From NCBI GenBank assembly GCA_028622995.1, contig JAJQJQ010000082.1, forward strand, positions 124,001 to 188,000: a stretch of DNA of 64,000 bases. Direction: 5' to 3'. The notes under the pieces are model-generated. The model ran no database searches. It saw only the letters and a list, made by a program, of their open reading frames with translations, and was not told where the DNA came from. The translations under genes and the position numbers were made by a program. The DNA comes from Panagrolaimus kolymaensis. Its lineage: Eukaryota; Nematoda; Chromadorea; Rhabditida; Panagrolaimidae. Below are positions 1 to 14,300 of this stretch, piece after piece; the first letter of the stretch is position 1; every line of letters starts with the position of its first letter.

Positions 1-540
1 TATTGGATCCTGCTAAAATATTATCTGCCCCTATTTGTTTCAAACCAAAATGTTTCTTTCTTCACTGTCACTCATGAAAGTGATTCAGTAAATTATCTGC
101 ACTACTAATTTTGATTTTATTTTTTTCTTAAAAAATAATGGATCCTGCTAAAATATTATCTGCCCTTATTTGTTTCAAACCAAAATGTTTCTTTCTTCAC
201 TGTCACTCATGAAAGTGATTCAGTAAATTATCTGCACTACTATTTGTGATTTTATTTTTTTCTTAAAAAATAATGGATCCTGCTAAAATATTATCTGCCC
301 TTATTTGTTTCAAACCAAAATGTTTCTTTCTTCACTGTCACTCATGAAAGTGATTCAGTAAATTATCTGCACTACTATTTGTGATTTTATTTTTTTCTTA
401 AAAAATATTGGATCCTGCTAAAATATTATCTGCCCCTATTTGTTTCAAACCAAAATGTTTCTTTCTTCACTGTCACTCATGAAAGTGATTCAGTAAATTA
501 TCTGCACTACTATTTTTGATTTTATTTTTTTCTTAAAAAA

Positions 541-3500
541 TATTGGATCCTGCTAAAATATTATATACCCCTATTTGTTTCAAACCAAAAAGTTTCTTTC
601 TTCACTGTCACTCATGAAAGTGATTCAGTAAATTATCTGCACTACTATTTTTGATTTTATTTTTTTCTTAAAAAATATTGGATCCTGCTAAAATATTATA
701 TACCCCTATTTGTTTCAAACCAAAAAGTTTCTTTCTTCACTGTCACTCATGAAAGTGATTCAGTAAATTATCTGCACTACTAATTTTGATTTTATTTTTT
801 TCTTAAAAAATATTGGATCCTGCTAAAATATTATCTACCCCTATTTGTTTCCAACCAAAAAGTTTCTTTCTTCACTGTCACTCATGAAAGTGATTCAGTA
901 AATTATCTGCACTACTAATTTTGATTTTATTTTTTTCTTAAAAAATATTGGATCCTGCTAAAATATTATCTACCCCTATTTGTTTCCAACCAAAAAGTTT
1001 CTTTCTTCACTGTCACTCATGAAAGTGATTCAGTAAATTATCTGCACTACTATTTTTGATTTTATTTTTTTCTTAAAAAATATTGGATCCTGCTAAAATA
1101 TTATATACCCCTATTTGTTTCAAACCAAAAAGTTTCTTTCTTCACTGTCACTCATGAAAGTGATTCAGTAAATTATCTGCACTACTATTTTTGATTTTAT
1201 TTTTTTCTTAAAAAATATTGGATCCTGCTAAAATATTATATACCCCTATTTGTTTCCAACCAAAAAGTTTCTTTCTTCACTGTCACTCATGAAAGTGATT
1301 CAGTAAATTATCTGCACTACTAATTTTGATTTTATTTTTTTCTTAAAAAATATTGGATCCTGCTAAAATATTATCTACCCCTATTTGTTTCCAACCAAAA
1401 AGTTTCTTTCTTCACTGTCACTCATGAAAGTGATTCAGTAAATTATCTGCACTACTATTTTTGATTTTATTTTTTTCTTAAAAAATATTGGATCCTGCTA
1501 AAATATTATATACCCCTATTTGTTTCCAACCAAAAAGTTTCTTTCTTCACTGTCACTCATGAAAGTGATTCAGTAAATTATCTGCACTACTAATTTTGAT
1601 TTTATTTTTTTCTTAAAAAATATTGGATCCTGCTAAAATATTATCTACCCCTATTTGTTTCCAACCAAAAAGTTTCTTTCTTCACTGTCACTCATGAAAG
1701 TGATTCAGTAAATTATCTGCACTACTAATTTTGATTTTATTTTTTTCTTAAAAAATATTGGATCCTGCTAAAATATTATCTACCCCTATTTGTTTCCAAC
1801 CAAAAAGTTTCTTTCTTCACTGTCACTCATGAAAGTGATTCAGTAAATTATCTGCACTACTATTTTTGATTTTATTTTTTTCTTAAAAAATATTGGATCC
1901 TGCTAAAATATTATATACCCCTATTTGTTTCAAACCAAAAAGTTTCTTTCTTCACTGTCACTCATGAAAGTGATTCAGTAAATTATCTGCACTACTATTT
2001 TTGATTTTATTTTTTTCTTAAAAAATATTGGATCCTGCTAAAATATTATATACCCCTATTTGTTTCCAACCAAAAAGTTTCTTTCTTCACTGTCACTCAT
2101 GAAAGTGATTCAGTAAATTATCTGCACTACTAATTTTGATTTTATTTTTTTCTTAAAAAATATTGGATCCTGCTAAAATATTATCTACCCCTATTTGTTT
2201 CCAACCAAAAAGTTTCTTTCTTCACTGTCACTCATGAAAGTGATTCAGTAAATTATCTGCACTACTATTTTTGATTTTATTTTTTTCTTAAAAAATATTG
2301 GATCCTGCTAAAATATTATATACCCCTATTTGTTTCCAACCAAAAAGTTTCTTTCTTCACTGTCACTCATGAAAGTGATTCAGTAAATTATCTGCACTAC
2401 TAATTTTGATTTTATTTTTTTCTTAAAAAATATTGGATCCTGCTAAAATATTATCTACCCCTATTTGTTTCCAACCAAAAAGTTTCTTTCTTCACTGTCA
2501 CTCATGAAAGTGATTCAGTAAATTATCTGCACTACTATTTTTGATTTTATTTTTTTCTTAAAAAATATTGGATCCTGCTAAAATATTATATACCCCTATT
2601 TGTTTCAAACCAAAAAGTTTCTTTCTTCACTGTCACTCATGAAAGTGATTCAGTAAATTATCTGCACTACTATTTTTGATTTTATTTTTTTCTTAAAAAA
2701 TATTGGATCCTGCTAAAATATTATATACCCCTATTTGTTTCCAACCAAAAAGTTTCTTTCTTCACTGTCACTCATGAAAGTGATTCAGTAAATTATCTGC
2801 ACTACTAATTTTGATTTTATTTTTTTCTTAAAAAATATTGGATCCTGCTAAAATATTATCTACCCCTATTTGTTTCCAACCAAAAAGTTTCTTTCTTCAC
2901 TGTCACTCATGAAAGTGATTCAGTAAATTATCTGCACTACTATTTTTGATTTTATTTTTTTCTTAAAAAATATTGGATCCTGCTAAAATATTATATACCC
3001 CTATTTGTTTCAAACCAAAAAGTTTCTTTCTTCACTGTCACTCATGAAAGTGATTCAGTAAATTATCTGCACTACTATTTTTGATTTTATTTTTTTCTTA
3101 AAAAATATTGGATCCTGCTAAAATATTATATACCCCTATTTGTTTCCAACCAAAAAGTTTCTTTCTTCACTGTCACTCATGAAAGTGATTCAGTAAATTA
3201 TCTGCACTACTAATTTTGATTTTATTTTTTTCTTAAAAAATATTGGATCCTGCTAAAATATTATCTACCCCTATTTGTTTCCAACCAAAAAGTTTCTTTC
3301 TTCACTGTCACTCATGAAAGTGATTCAGTAAATTATCTGCACTACTATTTTTGATTTTATTTTTTTCTTAAAAAATATTGGATCCTGCTAAAATATTATA
3401 TACCCCTATTTGTTTCAAACCAAAAAGTTTCTTTCTTCACTGTCACTCATGAAAGTGATTCAGTAAATTATCTGCACTACTATTTTTGATTTTATTTTTT

Positions 3501-4185
3501 TCTTAAAAAATATTGGATCCTGCTAAAATATTATATACCCCTATTTGTTTCCAACCAAAAAGTTTCTTTCTTCACTGTCACTCATGAAAGTGATTCAGTA
3601 AATTATCTGCACTACTAATTTTGATTTTATTTTTTTCTTAAAAAATATTGGATCCTGCTAAAATATTATCTACCCCTATTTGTTTCCAACCAAAAAGTAT
3701 CTTTCTTCACTGTCACTCATGAAAGTGATTCAGTAAATTATCTGCACTACTAATTTTGATTTTATTTTTTTCTTAAAAAATATTGGATCCTGCTAAAATA
3801 TTATCTACCCCTATTTGTTTCCAACCAAAAAGTTTCTTTCTTCACTGTCACTCATGAAAGTGATTCAGTAAATTATCTGCACTACTATTTTTGATTTTAT
3901 TTTTTTCTTAAAAAATATTGGATCCTGCTAAAATATTATATACCCCTATTTGTTTCAAACCAAAAAGTTTCTTTCTTCACTGTCACTCATGAAAGTGATT
4001 CAGTAAATTATCTGCACTACTATTTTTGATTTTATTTTTTTCTTAAAAAATATTGGATCCTGCTAAAATATTATATACCCCTATTTGTTTCAAACCAAAA
4101 AGTTTCTTTCTTCACTGTCACTCATGAAAGTGATTCAGTAAATTATCTGCACTACTATTTTTGATTTTATTTTTTTCTTAAAAAA
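541..4185 (+). repeat. Satellite block of subtype B with 405-bp trimer higher-order repeat
   Basis: Every monomer in this block carries AGTTTC together with ATACCC or CTACCC, unlike the neighbouring blocks with TGTTTC and CTGCCC. From about 2431 to 3645 the monomers follow a three-unit order: CTACCC with CCAACC, then ATACCC with CAAACC, then ATACCC with CCAACC. The CTACCC units start at 2431, 2836 and 3241, exactly 405 bp apart. Elsewhere in the block two-unit and three-unit orders alternate. This is the signature of local unequal exchange among recently amplified groups. Confidence 0.85.
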
Positions 4186-5265
4186 TATTGGATCCTGCTA
4201 AAATATTATCTGCCCCTATTTGTTTCAAACCAAAATGTTTCTTTCTTCACTGTCACTCATGAAAGTGATTCAGTAAATTATCTGCACTACTAATTTTGAT
4301 TTTATTTTTTTCTTAAAAAATAATGGATCCTGCTAAAATATTATCTGCCCCTATTTGTTTCAAACCAAAATGTTTCTTTCTTCACTGTCACTCATGAAAG
4401 TGATTCAGTAAATTATCTGCACTACTAATTTTGATTTTATTTTTTTCTTAAAAAATAATGGATCCTGCTAAAATATTATCTGCCCCTATTTGTTTCAAAC
4501 CAAAATGTTTCTTTCTTCACTGTCACTCATGAAAGTGATTCAGTAAATTATCTGCACTACTATTTGTGATTTTATTTTTTTCTTAAAAAATAATGGATCC
4601 TGCTAAAATATTATCTGCCCTTATTTGTTTCAAACCAAAATGTTTCTTTCTTCACTGTCACTCATGAAAGTGATTCAGTAAATTATCTGCACTACTATTT
4701 GTGATTTTATTTTTTTCTTAAAAAATATTGGATCCTGCTAAAATATTATCTGCCCCTATTTGTTTCAAACCAAAATGTTTCTTTCTTCACTGTCACTCAT
4801 GAAAGTGATTCAGTAAATTATCTGCACTACTAATTTTGATTTTATTTTTTTCTTAAAAAATAATGGATCCTGCTAAAATATTATCTGCCCTTATTTGTTT
4901 CAAACCAAAATGTTTCTTTCTTCACTGTCACTCATGAAAGTGATTCAGTAAATTATCTGCACTACTATTTGTGATTTTATTTTTTTCTTAAAAAATAATG
5001 GATCCTGCTAAAATATTATCTGCCCTTATTTGTTTCAAACCAAAATGTTTCTTTCTTCACTGTCACTCATGAAAGTGATTCAGTAAATTATCTGCACTAC
5101 TATTTGTGATTTTATTTTTTTCTTAAAAAATATTGGATCCTGCTAAAATATTATCTGCCCCTATTTGTTTCAAACCAAAATGTTTCTTTCTTCACTGTCA
5201 CTCATGAAAGTGATTCAGTAAATTATCTGCACTACTATTTGTGATTTTATTTTTTTCTTAAAAAA

Positions 5266-6480
5266 TATTGGATCCTGCTAAAATATTATCTGCCCCTATT
5301 TGTTTCAAACCAAAAAGTTTCTTTCTTCACTGTCACTCATGAAAGTGATTCAGTAAATTATCTGCACTACTATTTTTGATTTTATTTTTTTCTTAAAAAA
5401 TATTGGATCCTGCTAAAATATTATATACCCCTATTTGTTTCAAACCAAAAAGTTTCTTTCTTCACTGTCACTCATGAAAGTGATTCAGTAAATTATCTGC
5501 ACTACTATTTTTGATTTTATTTTTTTCTTAAAAAATATTGGATCCTGCTAAAATATTATATACCCCTATTTGTTTCAAACCAAAAAGTTTCTTTCTTCAC
5601 TGTCACTCATGAAAGTGATTCAGTAAATTATCTGCACTACTATTTTTGATTTTATTTTTTTCTTAAAAAATATTGGATCCTGCTAAAATATTATATACCC
5701 CTATTTGTTTCAAACCAAAAAGTTTCTTTCTTCACTGTCACTCATGAAAGTGATTCAGTAAATTATCTGCACTACTATTTTTGATTTTATTTTTTTCTTA
5801 AAAAATATTGGATCCTGCTAAAATATTATATACCCCTATTTGTTTCAAACCAAAAAGTTTCTTTCTTCACTGTCACTCATGAAAGTGATTCAGTAAATTA
5901 TCTGCACTACTATTTTTGATTTTATTTTTTTCTTAAAAAATATTGGATCCTGCTAAAATATTATATACCCCTATTTGTTTCAAACCAGAAAGTTTCTTTC
6001 TTCACTGTCACTCATGAAAGTGATTCAGTAAATTATCTGCACTACTAATTTTGATTTTATTTTTTTCTTAAAAAATATTGGATCCTGCTAAAATATTATC
6101 TACCCCTATTTGTTTCCAACCAAAAAGTTTCTTTCTTCACTGTCACTCATGAAAGTGATTCAGTAAATTATCTGCACTACTATTTTTGATTTTATTTTTT
6201 TCTTAAAAAATATTGGATCCTGCTAAAATATTATATACCCCTATTTGTTTCAAACCAAAAAGTTTCTTTCTTCACTGTCACTCATGAAAGTGATTCAGTA
6301 AATTATCTGCACTACTATTTTTGATTTTATTTTTTTCTTAAAAAATATTGGATCCTGCTAAAATATTATATACCCCTATTTGTTTCAAACCAGAAAGTTT
6401 CTTTCTTCACTGTCACTCATGAAAGTGATTCAGTAAATTATCTGCACTACTAATTTTGATTTTATTTTTTTCTTAAAAAA
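5266..6480 (+). repeat. Second subtype B satellite block
   Basis: Nine 135-bp monomers with AGTTTC, mostly with ATACCC, sit between subtype A blocks at 4186-5265 and 6481-11340. The first monomer is a hybrid (CTGCCC with AGTTTC). Two monomers, near 5986 and 6391, share the rare CAGAAAG variant, and they are also linked to a following TAATTTT. The sharp block edges suggest exchange of whole runs of monomers rather than gradual divergence. Confidence 0.8.
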
Positions 6481-9400
6481 TAATGGATCCTGCTAAAATA
6501 TTATCTGCCCCTATTTGTTTCAAACCAAAATGTTTCTTTCTTCACTGTCACTCATGAAAGTGATTCAGTAAATTATCTGCACTACTATTTGTGATTTTAT
6601 TTTTTTCTTAAAAAATATTGGATCCTGCTAAAATATTATCTGCCCCTATTTGTTTCAAACCAAAATGTTTCTTTCTTCACTGTCACTCATGAAAGTGATT
6701 CAGTAAATTATCTGCACTACTATTTTTGATTTTATTTTTTTCTTAAAAAATATTGGATCCTGCTAAAATATTATCTGCCCCTATTTGTTTCAAACCAAAA
6801 TGTTTCTTTCTTCACTGTCACTCATGAAAGTGATTCAGTAAATTATCTGCACTACTATTTGTGATTTTATTTTTTTCTAAAAAAATAATGGATCCTGCTA
6901 AAATATTATCTGCCCCTATTTGTTTCAAACCAAAATGTTTCTTTCTTCACTGTCACTCATGAAAGTGATTCAGTAAATTATCTGCACTACTATTTGTGAT
7001 TTTATTTTTTTCTTAAAAAATAATGGATCCTGCTAAAATATTATCTGCCCTTATTTGTTTCAAACCAAAATGTTTCTTTCTTCACTGTCACTCATGAAAG
7101 TGATTCAGTAAATTATCTGCACTACTATTTGTGATTTTATTTTTTTCTTAAAAAATATTGGATCCTGCTAAAATATTATCTGCCCCTATTTGTTTCAAAC
7201 CAAAATGTTTCTTTCTTCACTGTCACTCATGAAAGTGATTCAGTAAATTATCTGCACTACTAATTTTGATTTTATTTTTTTCTTAAAAAATAATGGATCC
7301 TGCTAAAATATTATCTGCCCCTATTTGTTTCAAACCAAAATGTTTCTTTCTTCACTGTCACTCATGAAAGTGATTCAGTAAATTATCTGCACTACTATTT
7401 GTGATTTTATTTTTTTCTTAAAAAATATTGTATCCTGCTAAAATATTATCTGCCCTTATTTGTTTCAAACCAAAATGTTTCTTTCTTCACTGTCACTCAT
7501 GAAAGTGATTCAGTAAATTATCTGCACTACTATTTGTGATTTTATTTTTTTCTTAAAAAATATTGGATCCTGCTAAAATATTATCTGCCCTTATTTGTTT
7601 CAAACCAAAATGTTTCTTTCTTCACTGTCACTCATGAAAGTGATTCAGTAAATTATCTGCACTACTATTTGTGATTTTATTTTTTTCTTAAAAAATAATG
7701 GATCCTGCTAAAATATTATCTGCCCTTATTTGTTTCAAACCAAAATGTTTCTTTCTTCACTGTCACTCATGAAAGTGATTCAGTAAATTATCTGCACTAC
7801 TATTTGTGATTTTATTTTTTTCTTAAAAAATATTGGATCCTGCTAAAATATTATCTGCCCTTATTTGTTTCAAACCAAAATGTTTCTTTCTTCACTGTCA
7901 CTCATGAAAGTGATTCAGTAAATTATCTGCACTACTATTTGTGATTTTATTTTTTTCTTAAAAAATAATGGATCCTGCTAAAATATTATCTGCCCTTATT
8001 TGTTTCAAACCAAAATGTTTCTTTCTTCACTGTCACTCATGAAAGTGATTCAGTAAATTATCTGCACTACTATTTGTGATTTTATTTTTTTCTTAAAAAA
8101 TATTGGATCCTGCTAAAATATTATCTGCCCTTATTTGTTTCAAACCAAAATGTTTCTTTCTTCACTGTCACTCATGAAAGTGATTCAGTAAATTATCTGC
8201 ACTACTATTTGTGATTTTATTTTTTTCTTAAAAAATATTGGATCCTGCTAAAATATTATCTGCCCCTATTTGTTTCAAACCAAAATGTTTCTTTCTTCAC
8301 TGTCACTCATGAAAGTGATTCAGTAAATTATCTGCACTACTATTTGTGATTTTATTTTTTTCTTAAAAAATATTGGATCCTGCTAAAATATTATCTGCCC
8401 CTATTTGTTTCAAACCAAAATGTTTCTTTCTTCACTGTCACTCATGAAAGTGATTCAGTAAATTATCTGCACTACTATTTGTGATTTTATTTTTTTCTTA
8501 AAAAATAATGGATCCTGCTAAAATATTATCTGCCCTTATTTGTTTCAAACCAAAATGTTTCTTTCTTCACTGTCACTCATGAAAGTGATTCAGTAAATTA
8601 TCTGCACTACTAATTTTGATTTTATTTTTTTCTTAAAAAATAATGGATCCTGCTAAAATATTATCTGCCCTTATTTGTTTCAAACCAAAATGTTTCTTTC
8701 TTCACTGTCACTCATGAAAGTGATTCAGTAAATTATCTGCACTACTATTTGTGATTTTATTTTTTTCTTAAAAAATATTGGATCCTGCTAAAATATTATC
8801 TGCCCCTATTTGTTTCAAACCAAAATGTTTCTTTCTTCACTGTCACTCATGAAAGTGATTCAGTAAATTATCTGCACTACTATTTGTGATTTTATTTTTT
8901 TCTTAAAAAATATTGGATCCTGCTAAAATATTATCTGCCCCTATTTGTTTCAAACCAAAATGTTTCTTTCTTCACTGTCACTCATGAAAGTGATTCAGTA
9001 AATTATCTGCACTACTATTTGTGATTTTATTTTTTTCTTAAAAAATAATGGATCCTGCTAAAATATTATCTGCCCTTATTTGTTTCAAACCAAAATGTTT
9101 CTTTCTTCACTGTCACTCATGAAAGTGATTCAGTAAATTATCTGCACTACTATTTGTGATTTTATTTTTTTCTTAAAAAATATTGGATCCTGCTAAAATA
9201 TTATCTGCCCCTATTTGTTTCAAACCAAAATGTTTCTTTCTTCACTGTCACTCATGAAAGTGATTCAGTAAATTATCTGCACTACTAATTTTGATTTTAT
9301 TTTTTTCTTAAAAAATAATGGATCCTGCTAAAATATTATCTGCCCTTATTTGTTTCAAACCAAAATGTTTCTTTCTTCACTGTCACTCATGAAAGTGATT

Positions 9401-11340
9401 CAGTAAATTATCTGCACTACTATTTGTGATTTTATTTTTTTCTTAAAAAATAATGGATCCTGCTAAAATATTATCTGCCCTTATTTGTTTCAAACCAAAA
9501 TGTTTCTTTCTTCACTGTCACTCATGAAAGTGATTCAGTAAATTATCTGCACTACTATTTGTGATTTTATTTTTTTCTTAAAAAATATTGGATCCTGCTA
9601 AAATATTATCTGCCCCTATTTGTTTCAAACAAAAATGTTTCTTTCTTCACTGTCACTCATGAAAGTGATTCAGTAAATTATCTGCACTACTAATTTTGAT
9701 TTTATTTTTTTCTTAAAAAATAATGGATCCTGCTAAAATATTATCTGCCCTTATTTGTTTCAAACCAAAATGTTTCTTTCTTCACTGTCACTCATGAAAG
9801 TGATTCAGTAAATTATCTGCACTACTATTTGTGATTTTATTTTTTTCTTAAAAAATATTGGATCCTGCTAAAATATTATCTGCCCCTCTTTGTTTCAAAC
9901 CAAAATGTTTCTTTCTTCACTGTCACTCATGAAAGTGATTCAGTAAATTATCTGCACTACTATTTGTGATTTTATTTTTTTCTTAAAAAATATTGGATCC
10001 TGCTAAAATATTATCTGCCCCTATTTGTTTCAAACCAAAATGTTTCTTTCTTCACTGTCACTCATGAAAGTGATTCAGTAAATTATCTGCACTACTAATT
10101 TTGATTTTATTTTTTTCTTAAAAAATAATGGATCCTGCTAAAATATTATCTGCCCCTATTTGTTTCAAACCAAAATGTTTCTTTCTTCACTGTCACTCAT
10201 GAAAGTGATTCAGTAAATTATCTGCACTACTAATTTTGATTTTATTTTTTTCTTAAAAAATAATGGATCCTGCTAAAATATTATCTGCCCCTATTTGTTT
10301 CAAACAAAAATGTTTCTTTCTTCACTGTCACTCATGAAAGTGATTCAGTAAATTATCTGCACTACTATTTGTGATTTTATTTTTTTCTTAAAAAATATTG
10401 GATCCTGCTAAAATATTATCTGCCCCTATTTGTTTCAAACCAAAATGTTTCTTTCTTCACTGTCACTCATGAAAGTGATTCAGTAAATTATCTGCACTAC
10501 TATTTGTGATTTTATTTTTTTCTTAAAAAATATTGGATCCTGCTAAAATATTATCTGCCCCTATTTGTTTCAAACAAAAATGTTTCTTTCTTCACTGTCA
10601 CTCATGAAAGTGATTCAGTAAATTATCTGCACTACTATTTGTGATTTTATTTTTTTCTTAAAAAATATTGGATCCTGCTAAAATATTATCTGCCCCTATT
10701 TGTTTCAAACCAAAATGTTTCTTTCTTCACTGTCACTCATGAAAGTGATTCAGTAAATTATCTGCACTACTAATTTTGATTTTATTTTTTTCTTAAAAAA
10801 TAATGGATCCTGCTAAAATATTATCTGCCCTTATTTGTTTCAAACCAAAATGTTTCTTTCTTCACTGTCACTCATGAAAGTGATTCAGTAAATTATCTGC
10901 ACTACTATTTGTGATTTTATTTTTTTCTTAAAAAATATTGGATCCTGCTAAAATATTATCTGCCCCTATTTGTTTCAAACCAAAATGTTTCTTTCTTCAC
11001 TGTCACACAAGAAAGTGATTCAGTAAATTATCTGCACTACTATTTGTGATTTTATTTTTTTCTTAAAAAATATTGGATCCTGCTAAAATATTATCTGCCC
11101 CTATTTGTTTCAAACCAAAATGTTTCTTTCTTCACTGTCACTCATGAAAGTGATTCAGTAAATTATCTGCACTACTAATTTTGATTTTATTTTTTTCTTA
11201 AAAAATAATGGATCCTGCTAAAATATTATCTGCCCCTATTTGTTTCAAACCAAAATGTTTCTTTCTTCACTGTCACTCATGAAAGTGATTCAGTAAATTA
11301 TCTGCACTACTATTTTTGATTTTATTTTTTTCTTAAAAAA

Positions 11341-14300
11341 TATTGGATCCTGCTAAAATATTATATACCCCTATTTGTTTCAAACCAAAAAGTTTCTTTC
11401 TTCACTGTCACTCATGAAAGTGATTCAGTAAATTATCTGCACTACTATTTTTGATTTTATTTTTTTCTTAAAAAATATTGGATCCTGCTAAAATATTATA
11501 TACCCCTATTTGTTTCAAACCAAAATGTTTCTTTCTTCACTGTCACTCATGAAAGTGATTCAGTAAATTATCTGCACTACTATTTTTGATTTTATTTTTT
11601 TCTTAAAAAATATTGGATCCTGCTAAAATATTATATACCCCTATTTGTTTCAAACCAAAAAGTTTCTTTCTTCACTGTCACTCATGAAAGTGATTCAGTA
11701 AATTATCTGCACTACTATTTTTGATTTTATTTTTTTCTTAAAAAATATTGGATCCTGCTAAAATATTATATACCCCTATTTGTTTCAAACCAAAATGTTT
11801 CTTTCTTCACTGTCACTCATGAAAGTGATTCAGTAAATTATCTGCACTACTAATTTTGATTTTATTTTTTTCTTAAAAAATAATGGATCCTGCTAAAATA
11901 TTATATACCCCTATTTGTTTCAAACCAAAATGTTTCTTTCTTCACTGTCACTCATGAAAGTGATTCAGTAAATTATCTGCACTACTAATTTTGATTTTAT
12001 TTTTTTCTTAAAAAATAATGGATCCTGCTAAAATATTATCTGCCCCTATTTGTTTCAAACCAAAAAGTTTCTTTCTTCACTGTCACTCATGAAAGTGATT
12101 CAGTAAATTATCTGCACTACTATTTGTGATTTTATTTTTTTCTTAAAAAATATTGGATCCTGCTAAAATATTATCTGCCCCTATTTGTTTCAAACAAAAA
12201 TGTTTCTTTCTTCACTGTCACTCATGAAAGTGATTCAGTAAATTATCTGCACTACTATTTGTGATTTTATTTTTTTCTTAAAAAATATTGGATCCTGCTA
12301 AAATATTATCTGCCCCTATTTGTTTCAAACCAAAATGTTTCTTTCTTCACTGTCACTCATGAAAGTGATTCAGTAAATTATCTGCACTACTATTTTTGAT
12401 TTTATTTTTTTCTTAAAAAATATTGGATCCTGCTAAAATATTATATACCCCTATTTGTTTCAAACCAAAAAGTTTCTTTCTTCACTGTCACTCATGAAAG
12501 TGATTCAGTAAATTATCTGCACTACTATTTTTGATTTTATTTTTTTCTTAAAAAATATTGGATCCTGCTAAAATATTATATACCCCTATTTGTTTCAAAC
12601 CAAAAAGTTTCTTTCTTCACTGTCACTCATGAAAGTGATTCAGTAAATTATCTGCACTACTATTTTTGATTTTATTTTTTTCTTAAAAAATATTGGATCC
12701 TGCTAAAATATTATATACCCCTATTTGTTTCAAACCAAAAAGTTTCTTTCTTCACTGTCACTCATGAAAGTGATTCAGTAAATTATCTGCACTACTATTT
12801 TTGATTTTATTTTTTTCTTAAAAAATATTGTATCCTGCTAAAATATTATCTGCCCCTATTTGTTTCAAACCAAAATGTTTCTTTCTTCACTGTCACTCAT
12901 GAAAGTGATTCAGTAAATTATCTGCACTACTATTTTTGATTTTATTTTTTTCTTAAAAAATATTGGATCCTGCTAAAATATTATCTGCCCCTATTTGTTT
13001 CAAACCAAAATGTTTCTTTCTTCACTGTCACTCATGAAAGTGATTCAGTAAATTATCTGCACTACTATTTTTGATTTTATTTTTTTCTTAAAAAATATTG
13101 GATCCTGCTAAAATATTATATACCCCTATTTGTTTCAAACCAAAAAGTTTCTTTCTTCACTGTCACTCATGAAAGTGATTCAGTAAATTATCTGCACTAC
13201 TATTTTTGATTTTATTTTTTTCTTAAAAAATATTGGATCCTGCTAAAATATTATATACCCCTATTTGTTTCAAACCAAAAAGTTTCTTTCTTCACTGTCA
13301 CTCATGAAAGTGATTCAGTAAATTATCTGCACTACTATTTTTGATTTTATTTTTTTCTTAAAAAATATTGGATCCTGCTAAAATATTATCTGCCCCTATT
13401 TGTTTCAAACCAAAATGTTTCTTTCTTCACTGTCACTCATGAAAGTGATTCAGTAAATTATCTGCACTACTATTTTTGATTTTATTTTTTTCTTAAAAAA
13501 TATTGGATCCTGCTAAAATATTATATACCCCTATTTGTTTCAAACCAAAAAGTTTCTTTCTTCACTGTCACTCATGAAAGTGATTCAGTAAATTATCTGC
13601 ACTACTAATTTTGATTTTATATTTTTCTTAAAAAATATTGGATCCTGCTAAAATATTATCTACCCCTATTTGTTTCAAACCAAAAAGTTTCTTTCTTCAC
13701 TGTCACTCATGAAAGTGATTCAGTAAATTATCTGCACTACTATTTTTGATTTTATTTTTTTCTTAAAAAATATTGGATCCTGCTAAAATATTATATACCC
13801 CTATTTGTTTCAAACCAAAAAGTTTCTTTCTTCACTGTCACTCATGAAAGTGATTCAGTAAATTATCTGCACTACTATTTTTGATTTTATTTTTTTCTTA
13901 AAAAATATTGGATCCTGCTAAAATATTATATACCCCTATTTGTTTCAAACCAGAAAGTTTCTTTCTTCACTGTCACTCATGAAAGTGATTCAGTAAATTA
14001 TCTGCACTACTATTTTTGATTTTATTTTTTTCTTAAAAAATATTGGATCCTGCTAAAATATTATATACCCCTATTTGTTTCAAACCAAAAAGTTTCTTTC
14101 TTCACTGTCACTCATGAAAGTGATTCAGTAAATTATCTGCACTACTATTTTTGATTTTATTTTTTTCTTAAAAAATATTGGATCCTGCTAAAATATTATA
14201 TACCCCTATTTGTTTCAAACCAGAAAGTTTCTTTCTTCACTGTCACTCATGAAAGTGATTCAGTAAATTATCTGCACTACTAATTTTGATTTTATTTTTT

